DNA from: JBALVT01 sp045110675
Lineage (GTDB): Bacteria; Pseudomonadota; Gammaproteobacteria; Pseudomonadales; Halieaceae
Length of the DNA stretch: 64,000 bases
Reading direction: 5' to 3'
NCBI GenBank assembly: GCA_045110675.1
Contig: JBGCGJ010000018.1
Location: 1-64,000 of the forward strand
Part shown: piece after piece, positions 1 to 8,955 of the stretch
Layout of the letters: each line of letters opens with the position of its first letter
Position numbering within the stretch: the first letter of the stretch is position 1
Notes under the pieces: generated by a model
What the model was told of the DNA's origin: nothing
Seen by the model: only the letters and a program-made list of their open reading frames with translations
The model's database searches: none
Translations under genes and position numbers: made by a program

Positions 1-1070
1 TGGTCAATTTTGTTATTCACTTTCTTGATCTTGCTCGCTATCGCCCCGGTCTCGTAAAGCCTCTTAAAGTGATTGCAGCACTTTCGATTCTGCTGATCCC
101 AACGCTTATACTCGAACATTACGCTTACACTCAACTCGCTATTCATTGTCTAAATATACTCGCTATGGCAGCTATGGTGGTGGCTGTGTTTTCGGTGTTC
201 CACAGTAATCGAAGGCCGGCTGTTTATCTGATGGCGAGTTATAGCGTGTTGTTTAGCGCGATAATTTTTGCGACGCTCTTTCAAGCCAATTTCGTCCAGC
301 ACTATACCTACATAGACTACAGCCTGTCTTTCGCCATACTCGTAGAAGCGATTATTCTTTCCATTGGTTTGTCCGAGAGAATCGCACAGCTTCGCCTGGA
401 GAACGAACGATCTGAAAGAGAGCGGCGCATAATCCAAGAGAGACTGTCTCAGCAGTTGATTCAAACCCGGGAAAAAGAGCGCTCCGAGTTCAGCAAACTT
501 TTACACGATAGCGTTAACCACGACTTGGTGGTTGTGCGGAAAAAAGTAAATCAGCTGAAAGAACATGACGGTAGTCAGAGTTCTTTATTCGCAGGAAAAA
601 CGCAAGCTATCGAAGATTTACTCGACAATGCAATCAATGAAATCAGAGATATTTCTCACCTCTGGCATCCTCAAATCGTTAAGCACCTTGGGCTTGAGGC
701 GGCATTGAAGGCTCTACTTGAAAATACGTTTGACTCCTCCATTACATGGGATTTGTATATGGATGAAGTGGATCTCGATTATGACAGCCAGCTTTTTTTG
801 TATCGCGCTGTTCAAGAATCGACAACCAATATTATCAAGTATGCAAACGCGAGCGAGTGTTTGATTCGCTTGCGAAGTGATTCAAAAAACGGCTCTGTTC
901 AATTTATTCTAAAAGATGACGGTGACGGCTTTGATGCTTCGCCCAACAATTGGGGTTTTGGGCTCAGAACACTGAATGAGCACTGTAAATCTCTAGCAGG
1001 CTTGTTAAAAATTCAGTCGGGTATGGGGGGTGGCACCGTGATGACCATCCTGCTGCCTGCGCACACGTGA
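1..1070 (+). CDS. 7TMR-DISM-type sensor histidine kinase (5' end outside window)
   Basis: Membrane sensor kinase that would phosphorylate the response regulator encoded 10 nt downstream. The reading frame is open from base 3, and the first in-frame ATG (69) lies inside a hydrophobic region, so the true start is upstream of the window. The visible part has four to five hydrophobic helices (the C-terminal half of a 7TM module), a charged coiled coil, a HisKA_3-type phosphoacceptor segment with LLHDSVNHDL, and a HATPase domain with an N-box (QESTTNIIKYANA), DDGDGF, GFGLRT and GGGTV. This domain order is typical of the NarX/LiaS-like kinases joined to 7TMR-DISM receptors. The stimulus cannot be read from the sequence, because any extracellular DISM domain would lie upstream. 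Confidence 0.88.
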   Translation, partial: VNFVIHFLDLARYRPGLVKPLKVIAALSILLIPTLILEHYAYTQLAIHCLNILAMAAMVVAVFSVFHSNRRPAVYLMASYSVLFSAIIFATLFQANFVQHYTYIDYSLSFAILVEAIILSIGLSERIAQLRLENERSERERRIIQERLSQQLIQTREKERSEFSKLLHDSVNHDLVVVRKKVNQLKEHDGSQSSLFAGKTQAIEDLLDNAINEIRDISHLWHPQIVKHLGLEAALKALLENTFDSSITWDLYMDEVDLDYDSQLFLYRAVQESTTNIIKYANASECLIRLRSDSKNGSVQFILKDDGDGFDASPNNWGFGLRTLNEHCKSLAGLLKIQSGMGGGTVMTILLPAHT

Positions 1071-1080
1071 GGGATTCAGT

Positions 1081-1722
1081 ATGAACCAAACCTTGTTACT
1101 TGTTGATGATCATCCGCTGTTTCGCAGAGGCGTTCGAGATTTGATCATTAACCAATGCAGTATCTACGAAAACGTCATTGAAGCAGATAATGGTGGGGTG
1201 GCACTCAATATGATCAAGCGTTTTGCTCCTAAGTGCGTGATGCTGGATATTTCAATGCCAGGCATTGATGGTCTGCGCACCTTGGAAATGATCAAGCAGC
1301 AGTATCCGCAGACGCAGTGCGTGATAATGAGCATGTATGACAAACAGGAATTTGTGGTTGATGCACGCAGTAAAGGTGCACAGGGCTACATACTGAAAAC
1401 CGATTCTGACAATACCATTCTAGAGTGTTTGCGTAGTGTAGAAAATGGCCGCGATTACGTCAGCTCATCCCTCAGCAGCAAGCTCGAGCAGGCATTGCCG
1501 GAGCCGCGAACAAGCAGCAAGGATTTGGAATGTCTGACTCGCCGGGAAAAGCAGGTGCTTGCTTTGATAGCGAAGAACCACACGAGTAAGGAGATTGCTC
1601 AGCAGTTAACATTGAGCCTGCGTACTGTGCAAAATCATCGGGTGAATATTTGTAAGAAACTGCATATCACCGGCTCCAACGCCCTGCTTAAAATCGCGAT
1701 AGAAAATCAAGCTTGGCTGTAA
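1081..1722 (+). CDS. NarL/FixJ (LuxR-type) response regulator
   Basis: DNA-binding response regulator of 213 residues, presumably the partner of the kinase just upstream (10-nt gap, same strand). The receiver domain has the acidic pair D9-D10 (LLVDDHPLFRRGV), phosphoacceptor D56 (CVMLDISMPG) and K106 (GYILKTD). The C-terminal LuxR/GerE helix-turn-helix (about 152-200) begins LTRREKQVLALIA and contains SKEIAQQL and RTVQNHR. The length is normal for the family. Target genes are unknown; the riboswitch-controlled ORF 260 nt downstream is one candidate by position only. Confidence 0.93.
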   Translation: MNQTLLLVDDHPLFRRGVRDLIINQCSIYENVIEADNGGVALNMIKRFAPKCVMLDISMPGIDGLRTLEMIKQQYPQTQCVIMSMYDKQEFVVDARSKGAQGYILKTDSDNTILECLRSVENGRDYVSSSLSSKLEQALPEPRTSSKDLECLTRREKQVLALIAKNHTSKEIAQQLTLSLRTVQNHRVNICKKLHITGSNALLKIAIENQAWL

Positions 1723-1723
1723 T

Positions 1724-1740
1724 TGCACTCCCCGAGTGCA
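1724..1740. other. Short perfect inverted repeat after the response regulator
   Basis: TGCACTC, three C, then GAGTGCA form a 7-bp hairpin two bases after the response regulator's stop codon. No T-run follows, so it is not a canonical intrinsic terminator. It may act as a Rho-dependent 3' end or be chance. Confidence 0.35.
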
Positions 1741-1889
1741 GGCGTAATCCCCTCATCCTCGAATTCAATCGAGAGATATACCAAAAAGCAGCCCCAAGAA
1801 ATAACCATAGGTTATTTGTAAATATTATATATTCTAACATAGTGAATATCAGGGCCGCTATCGATTAAGCTCGTTACTCAAGCTTTCCG

Positions 1890-1976
1890 TATAAGAGCAA
1901 ACCCGTCGAAAGGTGGGGACGCAAAGTCAACGGTCTAAGGGGCGATAGCCCTATGGCGGCAGGATTACCGGGGTGA
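1890..1976 (+). promoter_or_regulatory. Cyclic-di-GMP-I (GEMM-I) riboswitch
   Basis: The conserved core of the GEMM-I aptamer can be followed in order: GCAAACC (1897-1903), a P2 stem capped by a GAAA tetraloop (about 1908-1911), GGGACGCAAAG (1916-1926), CGGTCTAAGG (1931-1940), a variable P3 tip, then GGCAGGATTACCGG near 1958-1971. These match the Vibrio Vc2 aptamer block by block, including the GNRA loop and the cytosine-rich receptor side. The 3' end (GGGGTG) lies 6-11 nt before the ATG at 1982 and is also the only purine-rich Shine-Dalgarno-like stretch there. That suggests ligand binding controls translation initiation; whether it turns the gene on or off cannot be told. The A+T-rich stretch at 1815-1850 upstream is a likely promoter region. 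Confidence 0.93.
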
Positions 1977-1981
1977 AATGA

Positions 1982-2275
1982 ATGAGCAGATTAGTGTTAA
2001 CTGTGTTGTTATCTATAACGGCGACGGTGGCCCAGGCGGGCGAAAGTAAATTCTCTCTACAGCGATGTGGCCTTCAATTTGGTGAGCAATCTAGCGCTGG
2101 CAAAACCTACTCGGCCAGAAAAAAAGGCCGAGATTTCGCCAGTGACCAGGTAGTAAGATCGATAGAGAACGTTCAGTCCAGTGTCAATACATTCGCTCAG
2201 ACCACAACGAAGCGCAAGGTACGGCGTCGGATGCCTCCGACATTTACCGTTGCAAAGTTTGTCTGTTCCTTGTGA
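1982..2275 (+). CDS. Small exported ORF behind the c-di-GMP riboswitch; possibly frameshifted
   Basis: An ORF of 97 codons starting directly after the aptamer. The first 20 residues form a good signal peptide (basic start, hydrophobic core LVLTVLLSITATVAQAG, cut near AQA). After it the in-frame protein is rich in S, T, R and K and resembles no family I know. In another frame from about 2040 to 2150 the DNA reads a more protein-like stretch (YSDVAFNLVSNLALAKPT) before a stop at 2151, so the ORF may be broken by an indel or be a decayed gene. The riboswitch and signal peptide make expression of an exported product plausible; the product itself is unidentified. Confidence 0.5.
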   Translation: MSRLVLTVLLSITATVAQAGESKFSLQRCGLQFGEQSSAGKTYSARKKGRDFASDQVVRSIENVQSSVNTFAQTTTKRKVRRRMPPTFTVAKFVCSL

Positions 2276-2377
2276 CTCCGACCTATAGCGACTAATCCTA
2301 ATCTCTCGGTCTGGCTATATTGTCGGACGTCAGTTCGCTTCTAAAAAGCTGATTCAAACAAAATGCCTTGTTGTAGT

Positions 2378-4027
2378 CTAAATCCATTCGACAAAAATCT
2401 TCCCCTGTTGCGCCGATTCGCGCGCAAGCTCGGCTGAGCGCTCACCGAACAGCTCCTCGACGCGTTCACGGCGAATTTTCATAGTAGGCGTAAGAATGTT
2501 GTTGTCGATGGTCCAAGGCTCAGTGGATACGACGACCGCGCCTATACGAGCATGTTTTTCTACTTCAGCGTTCACGGCGTCTACTTGTTCCCGCAGGACT
2601 TTTTCGATGTCTTCTTTGGGTAGCTGCTGCGCCAGTTCACTGAGGACGCATGTCATGACTGTTTTCGAATATCCTCGACCTAGCAGGCATATCTGTTCGG
2701 TGTGTGGATTTTCTGCAAAGATGTTTTCCATCGGAGTGGGGGCCACGAATTTGCCCTGAATGGTCTTGAAGTAATCTTTTACCCGGCCGGTAATGTAGTA
2801 AAAACCATCTTCGTCGACTTTTACTTTGTCGCCGGTATACACCCAGCCGTCCACAAACGTTTCAGCGGTTTTCTCAGGCATATTGTAATAACCCGGGGAG
2901 CAGCCCTCGGCTTTCACTTGTAGTTCATCTTCCTCGCTGAGTCGAATTTCCACCCCGGGCATGGGCTTACCAATGGATCCGACTCGGCGATCATTCGGAT
3001 CGGTGACGATGGGCCCCATACACTCGGTTTGACCAAAACCTTCCAGCAGCCTGATGCCAAAACGCTCGTACCAGTGTATGAGTGCTGGAGGTGTTGGTGC
3101 TGCTGCGGTGAGCAGATAGCTCGCCCTATCCAGGCCCAGTTTCTCACGAATCATTTTGCCTACACCTTCGCTGTCGGCTTCCAGAGCTGCGTCGATCGCC
3201 TCCTGTGAACCAAATTGAGCAATAATCCCCTGCTGCAGCTGCTCCCAAACCCGCGGTGGACCAAACATGATGTCGGGCCTGCATTCGGGAAGGTCGCGCA
3301 GTAAAGTACCCATATTTTCGTTGAAGTGAACCTCTCCGCAATTGATCAGAGAGGCGCCCTCGACGATTTGTCGCTCGGCGATATGGGACAGTGGGAGGTA
3401 GGAGAAGTAGCGGGAACCTACTTCGGCACCAAAGGCTTGGCTAAATCGTCCCACGGGAACAATGTTGGAGGTATGCGTTTGCATCACACCTTTGGGCACT
3501 CCGGTGGTTCCGGAGGTAAAGACAAGTGACACCAGATCATCGGGCTTGCACTGATAATTAGGCTTGCTGCCCCTGTGAGGTTCGACGATGTCATCCCAGC
3601 GCAGGTGATCTTCCTCGAGCTCAACCCCCGGCAGACAAACCAACTGGATGTCATTTGGCAATCCTGGCTTCACCTTATCCCAGTTCTCGGTTTCGCCGAC
3701 GATCAACATCTTCATTTCAGTGAAAGACATGACATACTCTGCCGTTTCACCGGCCAAGGTGGTGAACATGGGTATAACCACGTTGCCTGCAGCGATGCTG
3801 CCGAAATCGGCGAAATACCAGTGCGGTCGGTTTTTGGAGAGCAGGCCTATTCTGTGCCCGCTACCTTCCAGGTGCTGTTCCTGCCAAGCGGCAATTGCGT
3901 TGATTTCTCGGTGTGCCTCGGCCCAGCTCCAATCTCTTACATCATCACCGGTTCGCTCTTTCAACCAGATTTTGTCAGGGCACTGCTCATTCCACTTGTC
4001 CAAGTATTCAGTAAAACTATTCAGCAT
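2378..4027 (-). CDS. Long-chain acyl-CoA synthetase / AMP-dependent ligase
   Basis: ATP-dependent CoA ligase of the ANL superfamily (549 residues) that would activate a fatty or other carboxylic acid through an acyl-adenylate. The AMP-binding P-loop TSGTTGVPKG is at residues 171-180. Later motifs include GFGQTE, YTGD and the hinge GRVKDYFKT. The closing FVAPTPMENIF region is like FAA1/FadD15-type long-chain ligases. The gene stands alone, convergent to the riboswitch ORF. The substrate cannot be assigned from sequence; fatty acid is the best guess from overall form. Confidence 0.88.
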   Translation of the reverse strand: MLNSFTEYLDKWNEQCPDKIWLKERTGDDVRDWSWAEAHREINAIAAWQEQHLEGSGHRIGLLSKNRPHWYFADFGSIAAGNVVIPMFTTLAGETAEYVMSFTEMKMLIVGETENWDKVKPGLPNDIQLVCLPGVELEEDHLRWDDIVEPHRGSKPNYQCKPDDLVSLVFTSGTTGVPKGVMQTHTSNIVPVGRFSQAFGAEVGSRYFSYLPLSHIAERQIVEGASLINCGEVHFNENMGTLLRDLPECRPDIMFGPPRVWEQLQQGIIAQFGSQEAIDAALEADSEGVGKMIREKLGLDRASYLLTAAAPTPPALIHWYERFGIRLLEGFGQTECMGPIVTDPNDRRVGSIGKPMPGVEIRLSEEDELQVKAEGCSPGYYNMPEKTAETFVDGWVYTGDKVKVDEDGFYYITGRVKDYFKTIQGKFVAPTPMENIFAENPHTEQICLLGRGYSKTVMTCVLSELAQQLPKEDIEKVLREQVDAVNAEVEKHARIGAVVVSTEPWTIDNNILTPTMKIRRERVEELFGERSAELARESAQQGKIFVEWI

Positions 4028-4170
4028 GGATATACTCCGTTGTTTTGCTCTTATTGCGTAGTCCGGCGATGTACCACTGTCAAATGTCCGCCATCAAACC
4101 TTAGACGGGAAATGTAACATGGATTGATTAAGAGTGGACCCGCGTTGTCAGGGTCCCACGGACTCTTTTG

Positions 4171-5097
4171 CTATGCTGGCTCAAGCTTGGTCGACTTACC
4201 CATTGACGCCAGGACCGATCCACCCACCACTAGTGTCGCGCCAACCCAGTTTAACCAGTCCAGAGATTCGGTCTGAATAAATCCTGGGTAGAGCGTGTTA
4301 ATGAAAAAGATGAACAGCAGTGTCAGCAGTGGTGAAAGCGTTATGACCGCGCTGACCCTGCTCGCCTCCCAGTGTGTCATAGCGATGCCAAAACTGCCGT
4401 AGGCTACAATGGTGTTCAGCGCAGCGAACGCCAACATGCCAAGCCCAATACTATCCAGTTTTACGATTTGCAGTGGGGCAGCCGCAGGTAGAAAGCACAG
4501 TGTGCCAGCGATATAGATCAACAACAGCAGATCGTTCGCATTGACATGTTTGATGAGTTTTTTTTGCGCTAAGCCGTAACCTGCCCAAAATAGTGACGCC
4601 AGGAGCATGGCGAAAATTCCCAGCAGATAGCTTTCCTCCAGGCTGGCAAGCGCGCGCAAACGGTGGTGAAAGAAAAGCCCAAGTCCGATGGTGAAAGCGA
4701 CAACCCCAAGCCATTGCTGTGATGAAAAAGGCTCTTTGAACAGCCATACACTGCCAAGTAGCAGCAGTAGAGGCGCAATTTGAATCAAAATTTGGGCCGC
4801 TTCGGCCGAGGTGTTGTTCAGGCTAACCAGATATAAAATGTAATTGGCCAGTAGGCCTAATACGGCTACCAAGGTAAGCGGCACCAAAGGACGACTCAGC
4901 AAGTACTTGATCGCTGTGGCGCTGCGGCGGCCATACCAAACCATCGCAATCAATGCCGAGACACAAAAGCGATACCAGGTGAGGGTAATGGTATCCATTT
5001 CGCCCATCACAACTTTAAGAGCGATCGGGAGGGCGCCCCACATAATGGCAGTGACTAGCGAAAACCCAAGGCCTAGTTTCCAGTTGCTTGGCATCAA
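4171..5097 (-). CDS. EamA/DMT-family transporter
   Basis: Integral membrane permease of 308 residues with about ten hydrophobic helices arranged as two EamA repeats, the usual form of drug/metabolite-type exporters. The N-terminal helix contains MWGALPIALK, a common EamA start. The second repeat begins near residue 155 (LLGIFAMLLASLFWAGYGLAQ). ATG at 5097 is used; a second ATG follows immediately. Substrate unknown. No functional partner is obvious among its neighbours. Confidence 0.87.
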   Translation of the reverse strand: MMPSNWKLGLGFSLVTAIMWGALPIALKVVMGEMDTITLTWYRFCVSALIAMVWYGRRSATAIKYLLSRPLVPLTLVAVLGLLANYILYLVSLNNTSAEAAQILIQIAPLLLLLGSVWLFKEPFSSQQWLGVVAFTIGLGLFFHHRLRALASLEESYLLGIFAMLLASLFWAGYGLAQKKLIKHVNANDLLLLIYIAGTLCFLPAAAPLQIVKLDSIGLGMLAFAALNTIVAYGSFGIAMTHWEASRVSAVITLSPLLTLLFIFFINTLYPGFIQTESLDWLNWVGATLVVGGSVLASMGKSTKLEPA

Positions 5098-5178
5098 AAT
5101 GAACTCAGTGACTGTTATTCTCCGAGTCGCATTGTGAACTATTTTGTCGCGGAATGCGCTGTCGAATGCTTTTGGGGT

Positions 5179-5781
5179 CTATTTTGGGGGATAGGCGGCA
5201 AGAATCGCTGCGGCCGCCTCGTTGTAAATAATCTGGTCTCTCTCCTGCTTGCCTCGCAGGCGCGATTCGGTCACACCTCGCCATACTGATTGCTTTGCCA
5301 CTGGGTCAATAAAATCCAGAATAAAAGTGCCCTGGGTGTAATTTCTGGAAGTGACTTCTGTGTCGTTGATTCCGCAGCTCCAACAGTTGTAAAAGCTATA
5401 GCGGTTGTAGCCTCCGAAATAACCATAGCGTCCTGGCACCTTGTAGCTTTGGATGTCTGTCTGGTGTTGCGTGTTCAGGTGCCACGACAGTAAAAGATCT
5501 GCTTGTGCTGTATCATCGACGAAACTCAAGCCTTTGTTTTCGACCGTTGTCCGAATAGCACTGTTGATTCTCTCTCGCTGTATATCGCTAAGCTGCATTG
5601 GGTTATCGCCTGAGACTAATCCGGAGTCCTCAAAAAAAGCCACAGTTTTTGCGTTGCCAAAATCGTATCCGTGTTTGTAGTCCAAATCGGGTTTCGGAGG
5701 TCCTAGAGTGCAGGCAGAAAGAAACAAAATAAATGAACTGGCAACCAGGCCTTTCAATTTCGATTTGCGTAGCATTTTCAT
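5179..5781 (-). CDS. DUF4136-family lipoprotein
   Basis: Predicted lipoprotein of 200 residues. The signal peptide ends in the lipobox LSAC with Cys24. The mature part fits the DUF4136 family: a strand around KTVAFFEDSG, a helix RINSAIRTTVENKG, ADLLLSWHL, then a C-terminal region with GTFILDFIDP and a conserved VWRG. Members are small envelope lipoproteins of unknown job. It lies 61 nt downstream of another lipoprotein gene on the same strand and could be cotranscribed with it. Confidence 0.82.
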   Translation of the reverse strand: MKMLRKSKLKGLVASSFILFLSACTLGPPKPDLDYKHGYDFGNAKTVAFFEDSGLVSGDNPMQLSDIQRERINSAIRTTVENKGLSFVDDTAQADLLLSWHLNTQHQTDIQSYKVPGRYGYFGGYNRYSFYNCWSCGINDTEVTSRNYTQGTFILDFIDPVAKQSVWRGVTESRLRGKQERDQIIYNEAAAAILAAYPPK

Positions 5782-5842
5782 TGCTTTCTCCGGTGCCGTT
5801 GATGATTTAATTTTCGTCTGCGTACCTGATCTAGAGATCCTA

Positions 5843-6910
5843 CTAAGCTCGTGTGAATGTTCCGAAGCCGCCGCAGGAATCCAAAGTTTCCTTTAGTACG
5901 CCTGCATGATTGCTGGGAGCTGTCACCAGCAAAGAAAGAACTTCGTTCCGCTCGTGTCTCCATTGCTCATACTTTTCTGACAGTCCTGCGCTCAGAAGTT
6001 CCTCCAATTTGGAGATTGGCGGCAACAGCTCATGGTAGCGACGTCCCAAATCAGCTGACCAGGGTTGCACCTCACCGATAAAGAATTTGTGCACAACATT
6101 GGGCAGGATCGTCGCTGCCGCATCTCGCTTGTGGTCTGTACACAGCGGGCCAGCGGAAAGCTTCATCTTCAACAGCGCGTTGGCGGAATCTAGATAGGAT
6201 TGCTGTATTCCGAATGCTTTAATTAGCGCACCGCCGTCTCCCTTGGCAATTTCGCTCAGCAGTATTTCAAATTCCAGGTTGTTGGCTGTGTATTCCCCCT
6301 CGAGCCATCGCTTTACTTGTTGGTTGAGAGCAGATAGAGCCGACAGCACCGCGCTACTGGTTTGCGCCGGGTAGCTTCGTAATTTTTCCGGTGCTTTCCA
6401 GAACTGACGAAACTCTGTGTTGGCGATTGTGGCGTTGTATATCAGTTTGGGTAGTTGCCGCTGTTTAAGCCTGAACGCGTCTTCAAGAACGGTGGCGATC
6501 TCGTTGCGATTTAGGCTTCGCATATGTCGTATGCACTCGGGGGCGTGCTCGAGGTATTCCAGCGCCAATAAAAGTCGCTGCGAATCACTGGCCATTATTC
6601 CCAAACTACTATTGCGCTTGCCGATAGTGATTTGCACTGCACAGCCGCTTAGTGAGAGGAAGTCCAGCGCTCCAAGATTTCCGGAGGTGATGGTTTGTCT
6701 CAACTCACTGACTTTGGGTGGTCTGTGGCTTGTCCCTGGAATCCGCTCGGGAGCTTCTAACTGCAATGTTCTTTCCAGGCGCTCAATGTAGTTGTCTAGG
6801 TTTCTCTCTGGGCCTAGCTCTGAACAGGCAGTCAGCATAGCTAGCGAAGTGACGGCGCAATAGCAAATTCGTGCGAGGATCGCATTGCTACTGCCTTGCC
6901 GGTATTTCAT
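5843..6910 (-). CDS. DUF3080-family lipoprotein
   Basis: Predicted lipoprotein of 355 residues with a signal peptide ending LTAC (Cys29), followed by the NLDNYIERLERTL helix that opens DUF3080 proteins. The remainder is mainly helical, with conserved-looking segments LDFLSLSGCAVQITIGKRNSSLG and LEYLEHAPECIRHM. The two cysteines within these may form a periplasmic disulfide. Function is not known for the family. Assignment is from recalled family resemblance and should be confirmed by profile search. Confidence 0.75.
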   Translation of the reverse strand: MKYRQGSSNAILARICYCAVTSLAMLTACSELGPERNLDNYIERLERTLQLEAPERIPGTSHRPPKVSELRQTITSGNLGALDFLSLSGCAVQITIGKRNSSLGIMASDSQRLLLALEYLEHAPECIRHMRSLNRNEIATVLEDAFRLKQRQLPKLIYNATIANTEFRQFWKAPEKLRSYPAQTSSAVLSALSALNQQVKRWLEGEYTANNLEFEILLSEIAKGDGGALIKAFGIQQSYLDSANALLKMKLSAGPLCTDHKRDAAATILPNVVHKFFIGEVQPWSADLGRRYHELLPPISKLEELLSAGLSEKYEQWRHERNEVLSLLVTAPSNHAGVLKETLDSCGGFGTFTRA

Positions 6911-6981
6911 ATTTGATGGCCTTTGAACGGATGTTTCCTTATAGCAGAAAAATTTCCTGGGTACTCCATCATATGCTGCCT

Positions 6982-8238
6982 TTAAAAAAAATAGGCGAGC
7001 TGAAGAAATAGTCCTGGTCCGTTACTGAGCTGTTTTTCTTGACTGGGTATGCCCAGTGAAGCGGTGTCCAATCCACCAAACTCTGTTCCATCGGTTCCAA
7101 ATGGTAGGTTGAGGGAAAACAGCAGCTGTACATTCTGCTCGAGGTCATACTGGGTGACTACCTGCGCCAGGCCAGACGTGTCCTGGAGATTGAAAAATAC
7201 ATTGGCGGTTACGTTGACTAAAGGGGTCATTTCTGCGGTTAATCCAGCTGCTAGATACTGTCTGCCCAAAGTAAAGAGTTCACCCCTTGCCAGTCTCGCA
7301 ACCAAGTCTGGTTCCTTCGCAATGTTGTCGTAGTCGTTTTTTTCCAGCCCAAGACCATTGTAAAAGTACTCGAACACGCCGGTCATATTTTTCCCGCCCC
7401 ATGACCATGAGTAACTCAGGTTGGCGACGGCGCTGATGTAGTCGTCGATGTTCGTGTGAGTGAATACCAGGTCGCCGCGGACGATGGCGCCGCCCCAACT
7501 GGCAACTCCGCCCACGCTTGCGAGGGTGTCTTGGTAGTGTTCAGCCAACAGAAGATCGATTTCGTGTTCACCGACGAAGGCGTGATACTTTATTGCATTG
7601 CTGTTCACGTCGCTGCTCAGATCGCCGTTTTCATCGCGTCGCCAGACAGATACCATCTGCCAGTCATTGCCACTGTCTTGCAGGTATTGACCGTAGAGCA
7701 TGTCGTCACCCGTTTTGTACTCCCGGTCTACCGCCGCTGGATCGAAGGGATTGAAAAAATCCACTGGGTTGTAGAACAAGCCGTTGCCCCAGCTCACAGC
7801 TTGGCGGCCCCCACGCAGCACGACTTTTTCACCGGTATAACTGAATGTAAGTCGATCGAGGCGATGAGAGATCACCCGGTTTTCATGTTCGGAAATGACA
7901 TGGGTCAGATCCCACAATCGCCTGTCATCTTCTATGATCGAGTTGGGCACTAGAAAGTTGCCCTCAATAGCGTTGGTCAACTCCAGGGAATCTCCCGAGC
8001 GAATGTTCAATTGGTAGTCCGCTTGCCAGCTCCAACCGCCTTTGCGCCCGTTGATCAGGATTCTTGTGTCTGCATTTAGGTCGTGGCTGGGCGTATCGAT
8101 AAGCTCGCGCAACAGGCTGTCACTTGGGTAGGTGGCCAAAACATACTGGCCTTTTAGATGCCCACTTTGAAATTCCAATAATTGGGCCGGGGCATTACAG
8201 GCCAGGCAAAGTAGAAAAAGAGTGGCCAGAGGGCGCAT
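6982..8238 (-). CDS. Probable outer-membrane beta-barrel protein of the ABC export operon
   Basis: A 418-residue exported protein with a cleavable signal peptide (MRPLATLFLLCLACNAPAQ). The body has many alternating hydrophobic strands and a terminal aromatic (LQLAYFF), the C-terminal signature of outer-membrane barrels. The segment GRQAVSWGNGLFYNPVDFF resembles DUF1302-like or porin-like proteins that accompany lipid or hydrophobic-compound exporters. It is the last gene of an operon: its ATG shares one base with the stop of the upstream ATPase gene. It may provide the outer-membrane end of the transport path; this role is inferred from position. Confidence 0.72.
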   Translation of the reverse strand: MRPLATLFLLCLACNAPAQLLEFQSGHLKGQYVLATYPSDSLLRELIDTPSHDLNADTRILINGRKGGWSWQADYQLNIRSGDSLELTNAIEGNFLVPNSIIEDDRRLWDLTHVISEHENRVISHRLDRLTFSYTGEKVVLRGGRQAVSWGNGLFYNPVDFFNPFDPAAVDREYKTGDDMLYGQYLQDSGNDWQMVSVWRRDENGDLSSDVNSNAIKYHAFVGEHEIDLLLAEHYQDTLASVGGVASWGGAIVRGDLVFTHTNIDDYISAVANLSYSWSWGGKNMTGVFEYFYNGLGLEKNDYDNIAKEPDLVARLARGELFTLGRQYLAAGLTAEMTPLVNVTANVFFNLQDTSGLAQVVTQYDLEQNVQLLFSLNLPFGTDGTEFGGLDTASLGIPSQEKQLSNGPGLFLQLAYFF

Positions 8239-8942
8239 TAGTTCCCTGCGCCGAGTCCCGTTTGTTGTTCATCGGCGATGATTTTGCCGTCCTCCATGCG
8301 AATGATTCTGCGGCAGTATTCCATCACGCGCTGATCGTGGGTGGCGATAACAAATGTCACACCGCGCTCCGCGTTCAGTGATGAAAACAAGGCCATGAGC
8401 TGCGCGGCGCTAACCGAATCGAGGTTCGCAGTCGGTTCGTCTGCCAGCACCAATGTTGGATCGCTGACAATGGCTCTGGCGACGGCCACTCGCTGCTGCT
8501 GCCCTCCCGACAGCTGTGCCGGGCGGCGGTCTTCATGTCCGGCCAAGCCCACTTCTTCGAGTATCGCCTTGGATTTTTGGCGTCGCTCGGATTTGGGGAG
8601 CCCCTGAACCTGCATAACGAATTCAATGTTTTCCTGGGCGGTCAACACCGGAATTAGATTGTACGCTTGAAAAACGAAACCGATATTTTGCAGTCGCATA
8701 TCGGCGAGCTTGCCTTTGCTGAGCTGGTCCACCCGATGATCACCTACGAGAATCTCCCCGCTGTCTGGCGCATCCAATCCTCCCATGGCATTGAGCAAGG
8801 TGGTTTTTCCTGATCCTGAGGGTCCAGACAAGCAAACAAACTCCCCCTTGTTTATAGCAATGGTGACATCGTCCAGGCCCTTGATGACTTGATCGCCCTG
8901 GTGGAAGGTTTTGCACAAGTTTTTACACGAAACAGCACTCAT
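8238..8942 (-). CDS. LolD/MacB-type ABC transporter ATP-binding protein
   Basis: Cytoplasmic ATPase subunit of 234 residues for the two FtsX-type permeases encoded just upstream. Walker A is GPSGSGKTT (40-48), the Q-loop lies at FQAYNLIPVL, the signature is LSGGQ (144-148), and Walker B is LVLADEP (164-170), with a switch histidine in VIATHDQRV. The fold and spacing are those of the LolD/MacB mechanotransmission class, which do not usually move substrate through the membrane but pull lipoproteins or lipids out of it. The gene follows the permease with a 13-nt gap and overlaps the barrel gene by one base. Confidence 0.92.
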   Translation of the reverse strand: MSAVSCKNLCKTFHQGDQVIKGLDDVTIAINKGEFVCLSGPSGSGKTTLLNAMGGLDAPDSGEILVGDHRVDQLSKGKLADMRLQNIGFVFQAYNLIPVLTAQENIEFVMQVQGLPKSERRQKSKAILEEVGLAGHEDRRPAQLSGGQQQRVAVARAIVSDPTLVLADEPTANLDSVSAAQLMALFSSLNAERGVTFVIATHDQRVMEYCRRIIRMEDGKIIADEQQTGLGAGN

Positions 8943-8955
8943 TGAATGATTCCCA

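Noticed and set aside
3575..4117. 180-codon open frame opposite the acyl-CoA ligase start
   Set aside because: Antisense to the conserved N-terminus of the ligase; no signal peptide or family likeness.
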